Source: Actinomycetota bacterium
Lineage (GTDB): Bacteria > Actinomycetota > Actinomycetes > Nanopelagicales > Nanopelagicaceae
Direction: 5' to 3'
Length of the DNA stretch: 64,000 nt
Assembly: GCA_010024385.1 (NCBI GenBank)
Contig: RGHD01000001.1
Span: 1 to 64,000 of the forward strand
Part shown: piece by piece, positions 47,127 through 56,896 of the stretch
Layout of the letters: each line of letters starts with the position of its first letter
How positions within the stretch are numbered: position 1 is the stretch's first letter
The notes under the pieces: model-generated
Database searches by the model: none
Seen by the model: only the letters and a program-made list of their open reading frames with translations
What the model was told of the DNA's origin: nothing
Program-made: the position numbers and the translations under genes

Positions 47127-48434
47127 TTAAATATCTAGCGTTAACAGATCAGCTTCAGTCTCACGGCGCAGAATCACACGGGCTTTTCCATCTTTTACTG
47201 CAATTACTGGTGGTCGTGGCACATGGTTGTAATTAGTTGCCATGCTGCGACCATATGCACCCGTTGCTGGGGTGGCTAATAAATCTCCAGGAACAATGTC
47301 ATTTTCTAAATCAATCTCCCGAATCAAAATATCGCCAGTTTCACAGTGCTTACCGACGATGCGTGAAGAAACTTTTGGGGCGCTGCTGGTGCGATTAGCT
47401 AATGCTGCAAAGTATTGAGCATCGTATAAGGCTGGGCGCAAGTTATCACTCATGCCACCATCAATAGAAACATAACGGCGAATTTCACCGTTTTCTAAAG
47501 TAACATCTTTAACAGTTCCAACTTCATAGAGTGTAAACATTGTTGGACCAACAATCGCTCGGCCTGGTTCAATTGAAATATGTGGAAGAGCAAGTTTGTG
47601 TGCTGCGCACTGAGCATTAACAACTTTCGCTAAATCCTTCATTGTTGATTCTGGATCTAAAGAGTTCTCTCCTGGTAGATAAGCAATGCCATATCCCCCA
47701 CCTAAATCAAGTTCAGGAAGTTCAGCTGAATATTCATCTCGGTACTTAGCCAAAAGTTCAATAAGACGCTTAGCGCTGATTTCAAAGGAATCATTTTCAA
47801 AAATCTGCGAACCAATATGGGCATGGAAGCCGCGCAGTTCTAGGGATGAATGCTTGCGCACCTGCGTGATTGCCTTCCACGCCGCACCACTTGCAATTGA
47901 GAAACCAAACTTCACATCTTCATGGGCTGTGGCAATTGATTCATGGGTCTGGGCTTCAATTCCTGGAGTCAGGCGAAGCAAGACTTTTTGAACAACGCCA
48001 TGCTTGGTGGCAGCAGTCGCAACGCGCTCAATTTCATAGAGTGAATCGATAACGATTGTTCCAACACCGACTGATACAGCCCTTTCAATTTCAGCTTCAG
48101 ATTTATTGTTGCCATGGAGTTCAATTTTTGCAGGATCAATACCACCTTTAAGAGCAACTGCTAACTCCCCACCTGTACAGACATCAATACCGATACCAAG
48201 ATCTCTAATCCAACGAGCAACTTCAACACAGATAAAGGCTTTTGCTGCGTAATAAACAGTGCCGGCGTTACTCCCAAAAGCGTTATTAAGAGCAGTATTC
48301 CATGCGCTTACACGCTCTCTAAAATCTGCTTCATCCATAATGAAAGCAGGTGTGCCAAATTCTTTGGCTAAGGCAGTAACTGAAATAGAAGAGATTGTTA
48401 ACTCTGTGCCAGTCTTAACGTGCGAGGACCACAT
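47127..48434 (-). CDS. lysA: diaminopimelate decarboxylase
   Basis: VYYAAKAFICVEVARW, ELDLGGGYGIAY, GKHCETGDIL. Confidence 0.97.
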   Translation of the reverse strand: MWSSHVKTGTELTISSISVTALAKEFGTPAFIMDEADFRERVSAWNTALNNAFGSNAGTVYYAAKAFICVEVARWIRDLGIGIDVCTGGELAVALKGGIDPAKIELHGNNKSEAEIERAVSVGVGTIVIDSLYEIERVATAATKHGVVQKVLLRLTPGIEAQTHESIATAHEDVKFGFSIASGAAWKAITQVRKHSSLELRGFHAHIGSQIFENDSFEISAKRLIELLAKYRDEYSAELPELDLGGGYGIAYLPGENSLDPESTMKDLAKVVNAQCAAHKLALPHISIEPGRAIVGPTMFTLYEVGTVKDVTLENGEIRRYVSIDGGMSDNLRPALYDAQYFAALANRTSSAPKVSSRIVGKHCETGDILIREIDLENDIVPGDLLATPATGAYGRSMATNYNHVPRPPVIAVKDGKARVILRRETEADLLTLDI

Positions 48435-48436
48435 GT

Positions 48437-50101
48437 CTACATCCTCTCCGGTGCACTAACGCCTAATAAATCCAAACCATTTTTAATAACTTGCTTCGTA
48501 GAGGCACAGAGTAGTAGACGGGCAGTGTGTAATGCAGATGGGTTTTCTTCACCCATTGGAAGAACACGACAGTCGGCATAGAAACCGTGGTACGTACCAG
48601 CTAACTCTTCAAGGTAGCGAGCAACACGGTGAGGTTGGCGTAGTTCAGCCGCGCTTTGCACCACACGAGGAAATTCAGCTAGCGCTCCTAATAATTCATT
48701 TTCACGATCATGCACCAACTGCGATGTATCAAAATCAGCAAGGTCAACAGGAATCTTGAGCTCATCAGCATTTCTCAACACAGCAGCAATTCGAGCATGA
48801 GCATATTGAACGTAATAGACCGGATTCTCATTAGTGTTGCGCTTCAAAATATCGATATCCATCACCATAGGTGTGTCTACTGGGTATCGAATCAATGTGT
48901 AGCGGGCGGCATCCACGCCGACTTTTTCAACTAACTCTTCTAAGGTAATAATCGTGCCGGCGCGCTTAGAGAGTTTTACCTCTTCCCCACCTTCCATAAT
49001 CTTAACTAACTGTCCGATAAGTACATCAATGTTGTACTCAGGATCATCACCAGCACATGCAGCAATGGCTTTTAAGCGACCCACATATCCATGGTGATCT
49101 GCGCCAAGCATGTAGATGCAGATATCAAAGCCCCGCTCACGCTTATTGATGTAATAAGCGGTATCTGATGAGAAATAAGTAAGTGAGCCATCAGATTTGG
49201 TTAACACACGATCTTTATCATCGCCAAAGTCAGTTGTGCGCAGCCAAATAGCACCTTCTTCTTCAAAAACATGGCCTTGCTTGCGTAGCTTTTCTAGGCC
49301 GTGTTCAACTGCGCCTTGATCGTGGAGTGAGCGCTCTGAGAACCACACATCAAAATGTGTTCCAAATGTGTCTAGTACCCTTTGCTGATTTTTTAGCTGC
49401 AGAGCATAAGCAGCTTCACGAAATGCAGGATGACGTTCACTTTCTGGCAATGATGTAATCGATGGATTACTTGCAACAACTTCTTTAGCTAATTCAGCAA
49501 TGTATGCACCTTGATAACCATCTTCTGGGATGGGATTACCTAAAGCTGCTGCTTCAACCGATGCCCCAAATAAATCCATCTGGTTTCCGCGATCATTAAT
49601 ATAAAACTCTCTCTTCACATCTGCCCCAGCAGCACTTAGAACACGGCCTAATGAATCTCCTACTGCTGCCCAGCGCGTGTGACCTAAGTGAAGTGGACCA
49701 GTTGGGTTAGCACTAATGAATTCAAGATTGATACGCACACCTGCGAGCGCACTACATTTTCCATAATCCTTAGTGGCCTTAAGAATTGTTGTAACTAACT
49801 CGGCTTGATTAGCGCGATTGAGAGTGATGTTGATAAATCCTGGACCAGCAATATCTACCTTTGAGATCCCTTCTGTGCCAGCTAGTAAGTCACAGATAAT
49901 CTGAGCAACATCGCGGGGGTTTTTGCCCGCAGGCTTAGCAAGTTGGAGGGCAATAGAAGATGCATAGTCGCCATGGTCGCGATCTTTGGGCCGCTCTAAT
50001 TTGATGACCTCCGGGATTTGTCCAAATAGTGAGCCAACTTTGAACGCTCGCTCAAGGGCGGCTTTTATCGCCGCTTCTAGCTGCTCTATCTGTGTGGACA
50101 C
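48437..50101 (-). CDS. argS: arginyl-tRNA synthetase
   Basis: EFISANPTGPLHLGHTRWAAVGDSLGRVL; KLSKRAGTIITLEELVEKVG. Confidence 0.97.
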   Translation of the reverse strand: MSTQIEQLEAAIKAALERAFKVGSLFGQIPEVIKLERPKDRDHGDYASSIALQLAKPAGKNPRDVAQIICDLLAGTEGISKVDIAGPGFINITLNRANQAELVTTILKATKDYGKCSALAGVRINLEFISANPTGPLHLGHTRWAAVGDSLGRVLSAAGADVKREFYINDRGNQMDLFGASVEAAALGNPIPEDGYQGAYIAELAKEVVASNPSITSLPESERHPAFREAAYALQLKNQQRVLDTFGTHFDVWFSERSLHDQGAVEHGLEKLRKQGHVFEEEGAIWLRTTDFGDDKDRVLTKSDGSLTYFSSDTAYYINKRERGFDICIYMLGADHHGYVGRLKAIAACAGDDPEYNIDVLIGQLVKIMEGGEEVKLSKRAGTIITLEELVEKVGVDAARYTLIRYPVDTPMVMDIDILKRNTNENPVYYVQYAHARIAAVLRNADELKIPVDLADFDTSQLVHDRENELLGALAEFPRVVQSAAELRQPHRVARYLEELAGTYHGFYADCRVLPMGEENPSALHTARLLLCASTKQVIKNGLDLLGVSAPERM

Positions 50102-50289
50102 TGCCTAAGGCTATCGTGCGCTCAGTTGAGCGTTATCAAATCGTTAGGTGATGGGCAGATATTTCCCCAAAAATAGAGTGACGAATTCGGGCATCCCCAC
50201 TACCGTTTGCTCCACTATCGCTCCTTCTCTCATCCGGGTGGAAAAAGATTCGCCCAGGGGTGCGATCCCTTTCGAAAGGTGTTTCATAT

Positions 50290-51357
50290 ATGAAAAAGCG
50301 CCGCCTCGCGATTACTGCAGTTCTTGCTGCAGTAGCTATCGCACTAACAGGTTGCTCGAAAGCTGACAAGGCCGCAGATGGTTTTGTTGGTGTAATCCTT
50401 CCTGACGCAGCATCATCAAACCGTTGGGAAACTGCTGACCGTGGATTCCTACAAGCAGCATTTGATGCAGCAGGAGTAAAGGTTGACATTCAAAACGCAA
50501 ACGGCGATAAGGCACAGTTTGCAACTATTGCAGACCAGATGCTTACAGCTGGTGCAAAGGTTCTTATCCTTGTAAACCTAGATTCAGATTCAGCTAAGGC
50601 TGTTCAGGACAAGGCTGCAGCACAGGGTGTAAAGACAATCGACTACGACCGTCTAACACTTAATGGTTCAGCTTCATACTATGTTTCATTTGATAATGAG
50701 GCAGTTGGTCGTCTACAAGGTGAAGGTATCAAGGCATGTCTAGATGCAGCAGGTAAGTCATCAGCACGCATCGTTTACCTCAACGGCTCACCAACAGATA
50801 ACAACGCAACACTGTTCAAGGCTGGATACGATTCAGTTCTACGTCCATTGATCGATTCAAAGGCATACACACTTGTTGATGACCAGGCTGTTCCAGACTG
50901 GGATAACGCAAAGGGTGGAGTAATTTTCGAACAGCAGCTATCAAAGGCTGGCGGAAAGCTTGATGCAGTTGTTTCAGCTAACGAAGGTCTTGGACTTGCA
51001 GCTATTGCTGTTCTTAAGAAGAACAAGCTAAATGGCAAGGTCTGTGTATCTGGACAAGATGCAACTGTTGACGGATTGCGTGCGATCCTCACAGGAGATA
51101 TGTCAAACACTGTATACAAGGCAATCAAAGCTGAAGCTGAAGGTGCAGCTGCACTAGCAATCGCATTGCTAAAGGGTGAAGCAGCAACCACAGCAACAGG
51201 TTCTGTCAACAACGGAACAGTTGATGTCCCATCAGTTCTATTGGTGCCAGTTGGAATCACAAAGGCTAACGTCAAGGATGTTATTGCTGATGGCTTCCAG
51301 AAGCGTGAAGATGTCTGTAAGGACATCGAAGACCTCTGCAAAGCTAACGGAATCTAA
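50290..51357 (+). CDS. sugar (xylose-type) ABC transporter substrate-binding lipoprotein
   Basis: MKKRRLAITAVLAAVAIALTGCSK lipobox; periplasmic-binding-protein-like domain; next to ATPase, permease and xylA. Confidence 0.86.
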   Translation: MKKRRLAITAVLAAVAIALTGCSKADKAADGFVGVILPDAASSNRWETADRGFLQAAFDAAGVKVDIQNANGDKAQFATIADQMLTAGAKVLILVNLDSDSAKAVQDKAAAQGVKTIDYDRLTLNGSASYYVSFDNEAVGRLQGEGIKACLDAAGKSSARIVYLNGSPTDNNATLFKAGYDSVLRPLIDSKAYTLVDDQAVPDWDNAKGGVIFEQQLSKAGGKLDAVVSANEGLGLAAIAVLKKNKLNGKVCVSGQDATVDGLRAILTGDMSNTVYKAIKAEAEGAAALAIALLKGEAATTATGSVNNGTVDVPSVLLVPVGITKANVKDVIADGFQKREDVCKDIEDLCKANGI

Positions 51358-51387
51358 TATCCGACCAAGCTAGGCAAAGATAAGTAG

Positions 51388-51429
51388 GTTGCGGCTCGGG
51401 GTTCATTCCCTGAGCCGCAACTTCTTTTA
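51388..51429 (+). terminator. Hairpin between the binding-protein and ATPase genes
   Basis: GTTGCGGCTCgGGGttcattCCCtGAGCCGCAAC followed by TTCTTTTAT. Confidence 0.85.
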
Positions 51430-51469
51430 TAGGATATTTTCATCGTAAGTAAGCAGAATCTAAAGAAAA

Positions 51470-52255
51470 GTGGTTAGAGACATGAGCTCACCGATACTCT
51501 CATTGCGTGGTGTTAACAAATCTTTTGGGCCGGTACACGTCCTTAAGGATGTTAACTTCGATATCGCTGCAGGCAAAGTAACTGCCCTAGTTGGAGACAA
51601 CGGTGCGGGTAAGAGCACACTCATTAAATGTATCGCCGGTATCTACACACCTGAGACCGGAAATTTTTTCTTTGAAGGTAACAAAGTAGATATCCATGGA
51701 CCGCGCGATGCAACCGGTCTTGGAATTGAAATTGTGTATCAAGATCTGGCTCTGTGCGATAACTTAGATATTGTCCACAATATGTTTTTAGGACGCGAGC
51801 AAAAACGCGGTCCAGTATTAAATGAAACTTCAATGGAAGCACTCGCCCGCAAGACTCTAGATGGCTTGAGTGTTCGTACAGTTAAATCTATTCGTCAGAC
51901 AGTCTCTTCACTCTCAGGCGGTCAGCGCCAGACAGTCGCAATTGCACGCGCAGTTCTGTGGAATAGCAAAGTAGTTATCTTGGATGAACCAACAGCAGCC
52001 CTTGGTGTTGCACAAACCGAACAAGTGCTTAACTTAGTTCGCCGCCTTGCAGATAATGGTCTAGCTGTTGTTTTAATCAGTCACAACCTAAACGATGTTT
52101 TTGAAGTGGCCGATAACATCGCCGCCCTCTATCTGGGAAATATGGCTGCCCAAGTTGATAAGAACGAAGTAATCCCGCGCCAAGTTATTGAATTAATCAC
52201 GACAGGAAAATCTGCCGGCGTCCAAGCACCAGCTGCGAACAAGGGAGCAAAGTGA
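51470..52255 (+). CDS. sugar ABC transporter ATP-binding protein (single NBD)
   Basis: GDNGAGKSTLIKCIAG, SLSGGQRQTVAIARAVLW. Confidence 0.92.
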   Translation: MVRDMSSPILSLRGVNKSFGPVHVLKDVNFDIAAGKVTALVGDNGAGKSTLIKCIAGIYTPETGNFFFEGNKVDIHGPRDATGLGIEIVYQDLALCDNLDIVHNMFLGREQKRGPVLNETSMEALARKTLDGLSVRTVKSIRQTVSSLSGGQRQTVAIARAVLWNSKVVILDEPTAALGVAQTEQVLNLVRRLADNGLAVVLISHNLNDVFEVADNIAALYLGNMAAQVDKNEVIPRQVIELITTGKSAGVQAPAANKGAK

Positions 52256-53481
52256 TGAACGTTGTTGTTGAACAGGAAGATGCAACAATTAAGGGTGCTA
52301 TCGCAGATTACTGGGCCCGCGTTAAAGCAGGTGATATCGGTTCACTTCCAGCAGTTCTTGGCTTAGTTGTTCTATGTATTGTCTTTGGCTCAATGTCGAG
52401 CGTATTTTTAACGCCTGGTAACTTTGCCAACCTACTAACGCAAGCTGCTGCAGTAATCGTTATTGCCATGGGCTTAGTTTTTGTTCTACTTCTTGGAGAA
52501 ATCGATCTCTCTGCAGGCTTCACAGCAGGAGTGACTGGCGCTGTTCTAGTTATCTTGATTACCAATCACGATGTGCCTTGGTATGCAGCACTGCTTGCAT
52601 CAATAGTCGTGGGAGTATTCCTCGGTTTTGGACTTGGAACTTTAGTAGCACGACTAGGAATTCCATCTTTCGTGGTTACCCTGGCCGCATTCCTTGCATT
52701 CCAGGGAATCCTACTTTTGCTAGCAGGAGAGGGTGGAACTATCCGCGTTGAAGATAAGACTATTTTGGCAGTTGAAAACTCAAATCTTTCTCCTTTTTAT
52801 AGTTGGATCTTTTTTATAGTAGTTGCGGTGGTTTACGTTCTAATGGGCTTGAATAGCATCAATGCTCGTCGCAAAGCTGGTTTGAAATCTGAACTTATCA
52901 AACTGTGGGTTCTAAAGACTGCAGGCTTACTTGGAATAACGGGGGCTGCAGTTTTCGCATTGAACTTGGAGCGAAGCAATAACCCAGATCTAGTAAGCCT
53001 TAAGGGAATCCCTTATGTTGTGCCAGTCATTCTTTTACTTCTAGTTGTGGGCACGTTCGTTCTTAGTCGCACAGCTTTTGGACGCCATATCTATGCAGTA
53101 GGTGGCAATGCAGAAGCTGCACGACGTGCTGGTATTAACGTTAAGCGCGTTCGCATCACAGCATTCATGATTTGTTCTGGTCTTGCAGCTATCGCTGGAA
53201 TGATTTTTGCTTCTCGCCAAAACTCAATTTCACCAACAACTGGTGGAAGCTCAACACTTCTCTATGCCGTTGGTGCTGCGGTTATTGGTGGAACTTCACT
53301 CTTTGGCGGTAAGGGAAAGATGCGCGATGCAATCCTTGGTGGCCTGGTAGTTGCAGTTATCGATAACGGCATGGGTCTTTTGGGATATGCAGCAGGAATC
53401 AAGTTCATAGTTACGGGACTTGTCTTGCTGATTTCAGCTGGCGTGGATGCGATTTCTCGCCGCGGCGCAGCTGTTAGTTGA
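52252..53481 (+). CDS. sugar ABC transporter permease (XylH/RbsC family)
   Basis: Multi-TM; GLVFVLLLGEIDLSAGFTAGVTGA, GRHIYAVGGNAEAARRAGINVKRVRI. Confidence 0.92.
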   Translation: MMNVVVEQEDATIKGAIADYWARVKAGDIGSLPAVLGLVVLCIVFGSMSSVFLTPGNFANLLTQAAAVIVIAMGLVFVLLLGEIDLSAGFTAGVTGAVLVILITNHDVPWYAALLASIVVGVFLGFGLGTLVARLGIPSFVVTLAAFLAFQGILLLLAGEGGTIRVEDKTILAVENSNLSPFYSWIFFIVVAVVYVLMGLNSINARRKAGLKSELIKLWVLKTAGLLGITGAAVFALNLERSNNPDLVSLKGIPYVVPVILLLLVVGTFVLSRTAFGRHIYAVGGNAEAARRAGINVKRVRITAFMICSGLAAIAGMIFASRQNSISPTTGGSSTLLYAVGAAVIGGTSLFGGKGKMRDAILGGLVVAVIDNGMGLLGYAAGIKFIVTGLVLLISAGVDAISRRGAAVS

Positions 53482-53488
53482 AGCCCTT

Positions 53489-54646
53489 TTAGGCTTTAAC
53501 ACCCATCAAGTGCTCAAGTGCTAGTTGGTCAACTAGTTCATAGCCATATCCGCGTGCTCCAGCTGCTTCGACATCGAAGGAGTCTTTAGCAAGATCTCTC
53601 CATGTTTCACCAGCGCCAAGGGTTGATTCATTTAATCCTGGAATATTAGATGCTTTCATCGCCTCAATAACACGAGGGTCAGCGCGAAATGCTGCAGCAC
53701 GTTCTTTAAGAGCTAAGTAAGTGCGCATGTTCGCAGATGCTGATTCCCACACACCCTTGTCATCTTCTGTGCGAGCCGGCTTATAGTCAAAGTGTTTTGG
53801 TCCCTCGTATTTATAACGCTCAAGTAAATCAACTAAGAAGAATGCAGACTTTAAATCTCCATGACCAAAGACTAAGTCCTGATCATATTTAGGACCATGT
53901 TGGCCATTAAGATCGATGTGATACAACTTCTTCTGCCAGAGTGCTTGGGCTATGCCATGAACAAAGTTAAGTCCTGCCATTTGTTCGTGACCAACTTCAG
54001 GGTTAAGTCCAACTAACTCTGGGCGATCGAGTGTGTAGATGAAAGCTAGAGCGTGACCAATAGTTGGCAAGAAGATGTCGCCTCTTGGCTCATTTGGTTT
54101 TGGTTCAATTGCAAATTTAATGTCATATCCATTATCGGTAACAAACTCGCCCAGAGTATTGAAAGCTTCACGGAAGCGATCAAGTGCAACGTAGCCATCC
54201 TTGGCACCATCTGATTCAGCACCTTCGCGTCCACCCCAGCACACATAAGTCTTGGCACCTAGTTCAACAGCAAGTTCAATGTTCTTCATAACTTTACGAA
54301 TTGCATAACGGCGAATGTCTTTATCATTTGATGTAAAGGCACCATCTTTAAAGACTGGATGTGAGAAGAGGTTTGTTGTGGCCATTGGAACTTTCATTCC
54401 AGTATCGGCCAATGCCTTCTTAAAACGATCAATGTGAGTGCGTCGCGCACCTTCATCGCTACCAAATGGAATCAAGTCATCATCATGGAAAGTAACTCCA
54501 TAGGCACCGCGTGCGGCAAGCTCATTGACTGTGCGAACTGGGTCGAGCGCGCCACGTGTTGGATCTCCGAAAGGATCACGTGCCTGCCAGCCAACGGTCC
54601 AGAGACCAAAAGTGAACTTATCTGCAGGAGTAGGTGTTAGTGACAT
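53489..54646 (-). CDS. xylA: xylose isomerase
   Basis: [53 protein letters not shown]. Confidence 0.96.
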   Translation of the reverse strand: MSLTPTPADKFTFGLWTVGWQARDPFGDPTRGALDPVRTVNELAARGAYGVTFHDDDLIPFGSDEGARRTHIDRFKKALADTGMKVPMATTNLFSHPVFKDGAFTSNDKDIRRYAIRKVMKNIELAVELGAKTYVCWGGREGAESDGAKDGYVALDRFREAFNTLGEFVTDNGYDIKFAIEPKPNEPRGDIFLPTIGHALAFIYTLDRPELVGLNPEVGHEQMAGLNFVHGIAQALWQKKLYHIDLNGQHGPKYDQDLVFGHGDLKSAFFLVDLLERYKYEGPKHFDYKPARTEDDKGVWESASANMRTYLALKERAAAFRADPRVIEAMKASNIPGLNESTLGAGETWRDLAKDSFDVEAAGARGYGYELVDQLALEHLMGVKA

Positions 54647-54759
54647 GGCGCTAGATCCTTTTAGTCAGTTAGAAGGGGCTCGTTTTGGTACATCGCTAAC
54701 TTACCTCTAATCTTGTCCCCTATCCATATGAATAACTGCAAAGTTTTTCAGATGGGTTA

Positions 54760-54840
54760 GCGGGAGTGGTGAAATGGCAGACACGCAGGTCTTAGGAACC
54801 TGTGTCTTCGGACGTGAGGGTTCAAGTCCCTTCTCCCGCA
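54760..54840 (+). tRNA. tRNA-Leu (anticodon TAG), no encoded CCA
   Basis: GCGGGAGTGGTGAAATGGCAGACACGCAGGTCTTAGGAACCTG...GTTCAAGTCCCTTCTCCCGCA; class II tRNA with variable arm. Confidence 0.94.
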
Positions 54841-54877
54841 CATAGGTCTAGCAAAGATAAGAAAGTAAACTTCTCTC

Positions 54878-55210
54878 ATGGCCAAACAATCTGCTGCTCG
54901 TACCAAGATGTTGGCATCTCAAGCGAAAAAGGCTGCTGCTGAGCGCCGAGCCAAAAAGGCTAAAAATATCTGCGCTGTCACTTCTGGTGAAGTTGATCTT
55001 GATAAATACGCAGAACTAGATGGCAATTGGGTTGCCATTGGTTTAGCCGCTCCAGCACGTCGAGCTCTAGTAGATAATGGTTTATTTAGTGTCAGTGATC
55101 TGCGCAAAACATCACTTGCTGCGTTAAAAGAGCTCCACGGCATGGGACCAAATGCAATTAGGGTCCTTGTTGCAGAGATGAAAAAAGCTGATTTATCTTT
55201 TAGAAAATAG
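54878..55210 (+). CDS. small basic protein with H1-like N-terminus and helix-hairpin-helix (RpoA-CTD-like) domain
   Basis: Lys/Ala/Arg-rich N-terminus; GLAAPARRALVDNGLFSVSDLRKTSLAALKELHGMGPNAIRVLVAEM. Confidence 0.75.
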   Translation: MAKQSAARTKMLASQAKKAAAERRAKKAKNICAVTSGEVDLDKYAELDGNWVAIGLAAPARRALVDNGLFSVSDLRKTSLAALKELHGMGPNAIRVLVAEMKKADLSFRK

Positions 55211-55211
55211 A

Positions 55212-56534
55212 TTAAGCGCTTTTAACGGCAGCAAAGCCCAACTTAACGTCGTTTTTAATATCTTCGATATTTTCTAGGCCAATACTCAAGCGGACCATGC
55301 CCGGAGTTATTCCAGCTTTCAACTGCTCCTCTGGACTGAGTTGAGCATGAGTTGTTGACGCAGGATGAATTACTAGAGAGCGAACATCACCAATGTTTGC
55401 AACGTGGCTAAATAATTTTAATCCTTCAACAAATTTACGCCCAGCCGTTGCTCCACCCTTTAATTCAAATGCAAAGACAGCACCTGCACCTTTAGGTGCA
55501 TATTTCTTTGCCGTCGCATACCAAGGTGATGAAGGAAGTCCTGCATAACTCACATGCGCAACTTCAGACTGCTTTTCTAGCCATTCTGCTAACGCCTGCG
55601 CATTGAGAAGATGTCGATCCATACGAAGATTGAGCGTTTCTAAACCTTGAGCAAGTAACCAAGCGTTAAATGGTGAGACTGAAGAACCAAAGTCGCGAAG
55701 TAGTTGTAGGCGAGCTTTGAAAATGTAGGCAAGGTTTGCACCAAAGTCACCACTAACACCTAAGGTTTTGGAATAGATCATGTTGTTATAACTTGGATCA
55801 GGTTCATTAAATCCAGGGAACTTCTTGGGATTCTTCGCAAAATCAAAGTTTCCAGAGTCCACGATGGCTCCAACCATTGCATTTCCATGCCCCGATAAGA
55901 ACTTGGTTGCTGAATGCGTAACGATATCGACGCCATGATCAAATGGGCGTGTTACATATGGCGTTGCAATGGTGTTATCAACTATCCATGGCACGCCGGC
56001 TTCATGGGCAACTTGTGCGATTGCCTCCAGGTCTAAAACTGCTCCTAGTGGATTTGAAATACCCTCTCCAAAAAAAGCCTTGGTATTGGGTTTAACTGCC
56101 GCCCGCCATGCATCCATGTTGCCTGTGTCATTAACAAATGTGACTTCAATACCAAATTTTGGAAGGGTGTAGTTGAAGAGGTTGAATGTTCCACCATAAA
56201 CATTGGAACTTGAAACCACATGATCACCAGCTTGAGCAACGTTCATAATCGCAAGAGTTGTTGCTGCCATACCCGATGAAACTAGAAGTGCAGCCACGCC
56301 ACCTTCAAGGGTTGCAATTCGCTTTTCAACCGCATCTTGGGTGGGGTTATTTATTCGGGTGTAAACATTTCCGGCTTCTGCTATTCCAAAGAGATTGGCA
56401 GCGTGCTGTGTGTCTCGAAATTGATAAGCAGTGGTTTGATAAATCGGAAGAGATCGAGATCCCGTATCGGAATCTGGGTTTTGACCTGCATGGATTTGTT
56501 GAGTTTCAAAAGACCATTCGCTGTTTTCGCTCAT
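55212..56534 (-). CDS. metY: O-acetylhomoserine aminocarboxypropyltransferase (Cys/Met metabolism PLP enzyme)
   Basis: THSATKFLSGHGNAMVG PLP Lys motif; VYTRINNPTQDAVEKRIATLEGG; start trimmed to MSENSEW. Confidence 0.93.
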   Translation of the reverse strand: MSENSEWSFETQQIHAGQNPDSDTGSRSLPIYQTTAYQFRDTQHAANLFGIAEAGNVYTRINNPTQDAVEKRIATLEGGVAALLVSSGMAATTLAIMNVAQAGDHVVSSSNVYGGTFNLFNYTLPKFGIEVTFVNDTGNMDAWRAAVKPNTKAFFGEGISNPLGAVLDLEAIAQVAHEAGVPWIVDNTIATPYVTRPFDHGVDIVTHSATKFLSGHGNAMVGAIVDSGNFDFAKNPKKFPGFNEPDPSYNNMIYSKTLGVSGDFGANLAYIFKARLQLLRDFGSSVSPFNAWLLAQGLETLNLRMDRHLLNAQALAEWLEKQSEVAHVSYAGLPSSPWYATAKKYAPKGAGAVFAFELKGGATAGRKFVEGLKLFSHVANIGDVRSLVIHPASTTHAQLSPEEQLKAGITPGMVRLSIGLENIEDIKNDVKLGFAAVKSA

Positions 56535-56578
56535 GTGAGCGACTCTTCTCCCTTTATGGCAGTTTTGCAAGCACCTAA

Positions 56579-56830
56579 CTAGTTAATTACAGCGTAGGCA
56601 ATAAGGGCGAGCCCAATAACTATTGAAAAGGCTTGGACTGCTTTTGTTTCCAATTTTTTAGCAAGCGCTGGAATCCAGGTACTTGCAAGCAAAATCGCAC
56701 CAGGAATAATGATGGTCAAACTTCGTCCTACTACGCCGTCGTCTCCAGTTTGGTATCTCAAGTTTATTAGGCCGATTGCAATGAGCAGGTACCCGCCCAT
56801 TCTGTAATTATTAATAAGGCTGCTTTTCAT
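56579..56830 (-). CDS. small 3-TM membrane protein downstream of actinorhodopsin
   Basis: MKSSLINNYRMGGYLLIAIGLINLRYQT...; start set at the ATG 56830 preceded by GGGGGA, because the longer ORF start runs through a hairpin. Confidence 0.7.
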   Translation of the reverse strand: MKSSLINNYRMGGYLLIAIGLINLRYQTGDDGVVGRSLTIIIPGAILLASTWIPALAKKLETKAVQAFSIVIGLALIAYAVIN

Positions 56831-56853
56831 TACTATTCCCCCAGACAATAGAA

Positions 56854-56881
56854 ATGGGGTGGCAATTTCTCGCCACCCCAT
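56854..56881 (-). terminator. Hairpin immediately downstream of actinorhodopsin
   Basis: Perfect 10-bp arms ATGGGGTGGC (56854-56863) and GCCACCCCAT (56872-56881), 16 nt after the rhodopsin stop. Confidence 0.75.
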
Positions 56882-56896
56882 CATCAATCTACTTAA

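Noticed and set aside
56831-56887. Longer N-terminus MMMGWREIATPFLLSGGIV for the small membrane protein
   Set aside because: These codons correspond to the hairpin after actinorhodopsin; a better start with a GGGGGA ribosome-binding site is at 56830.
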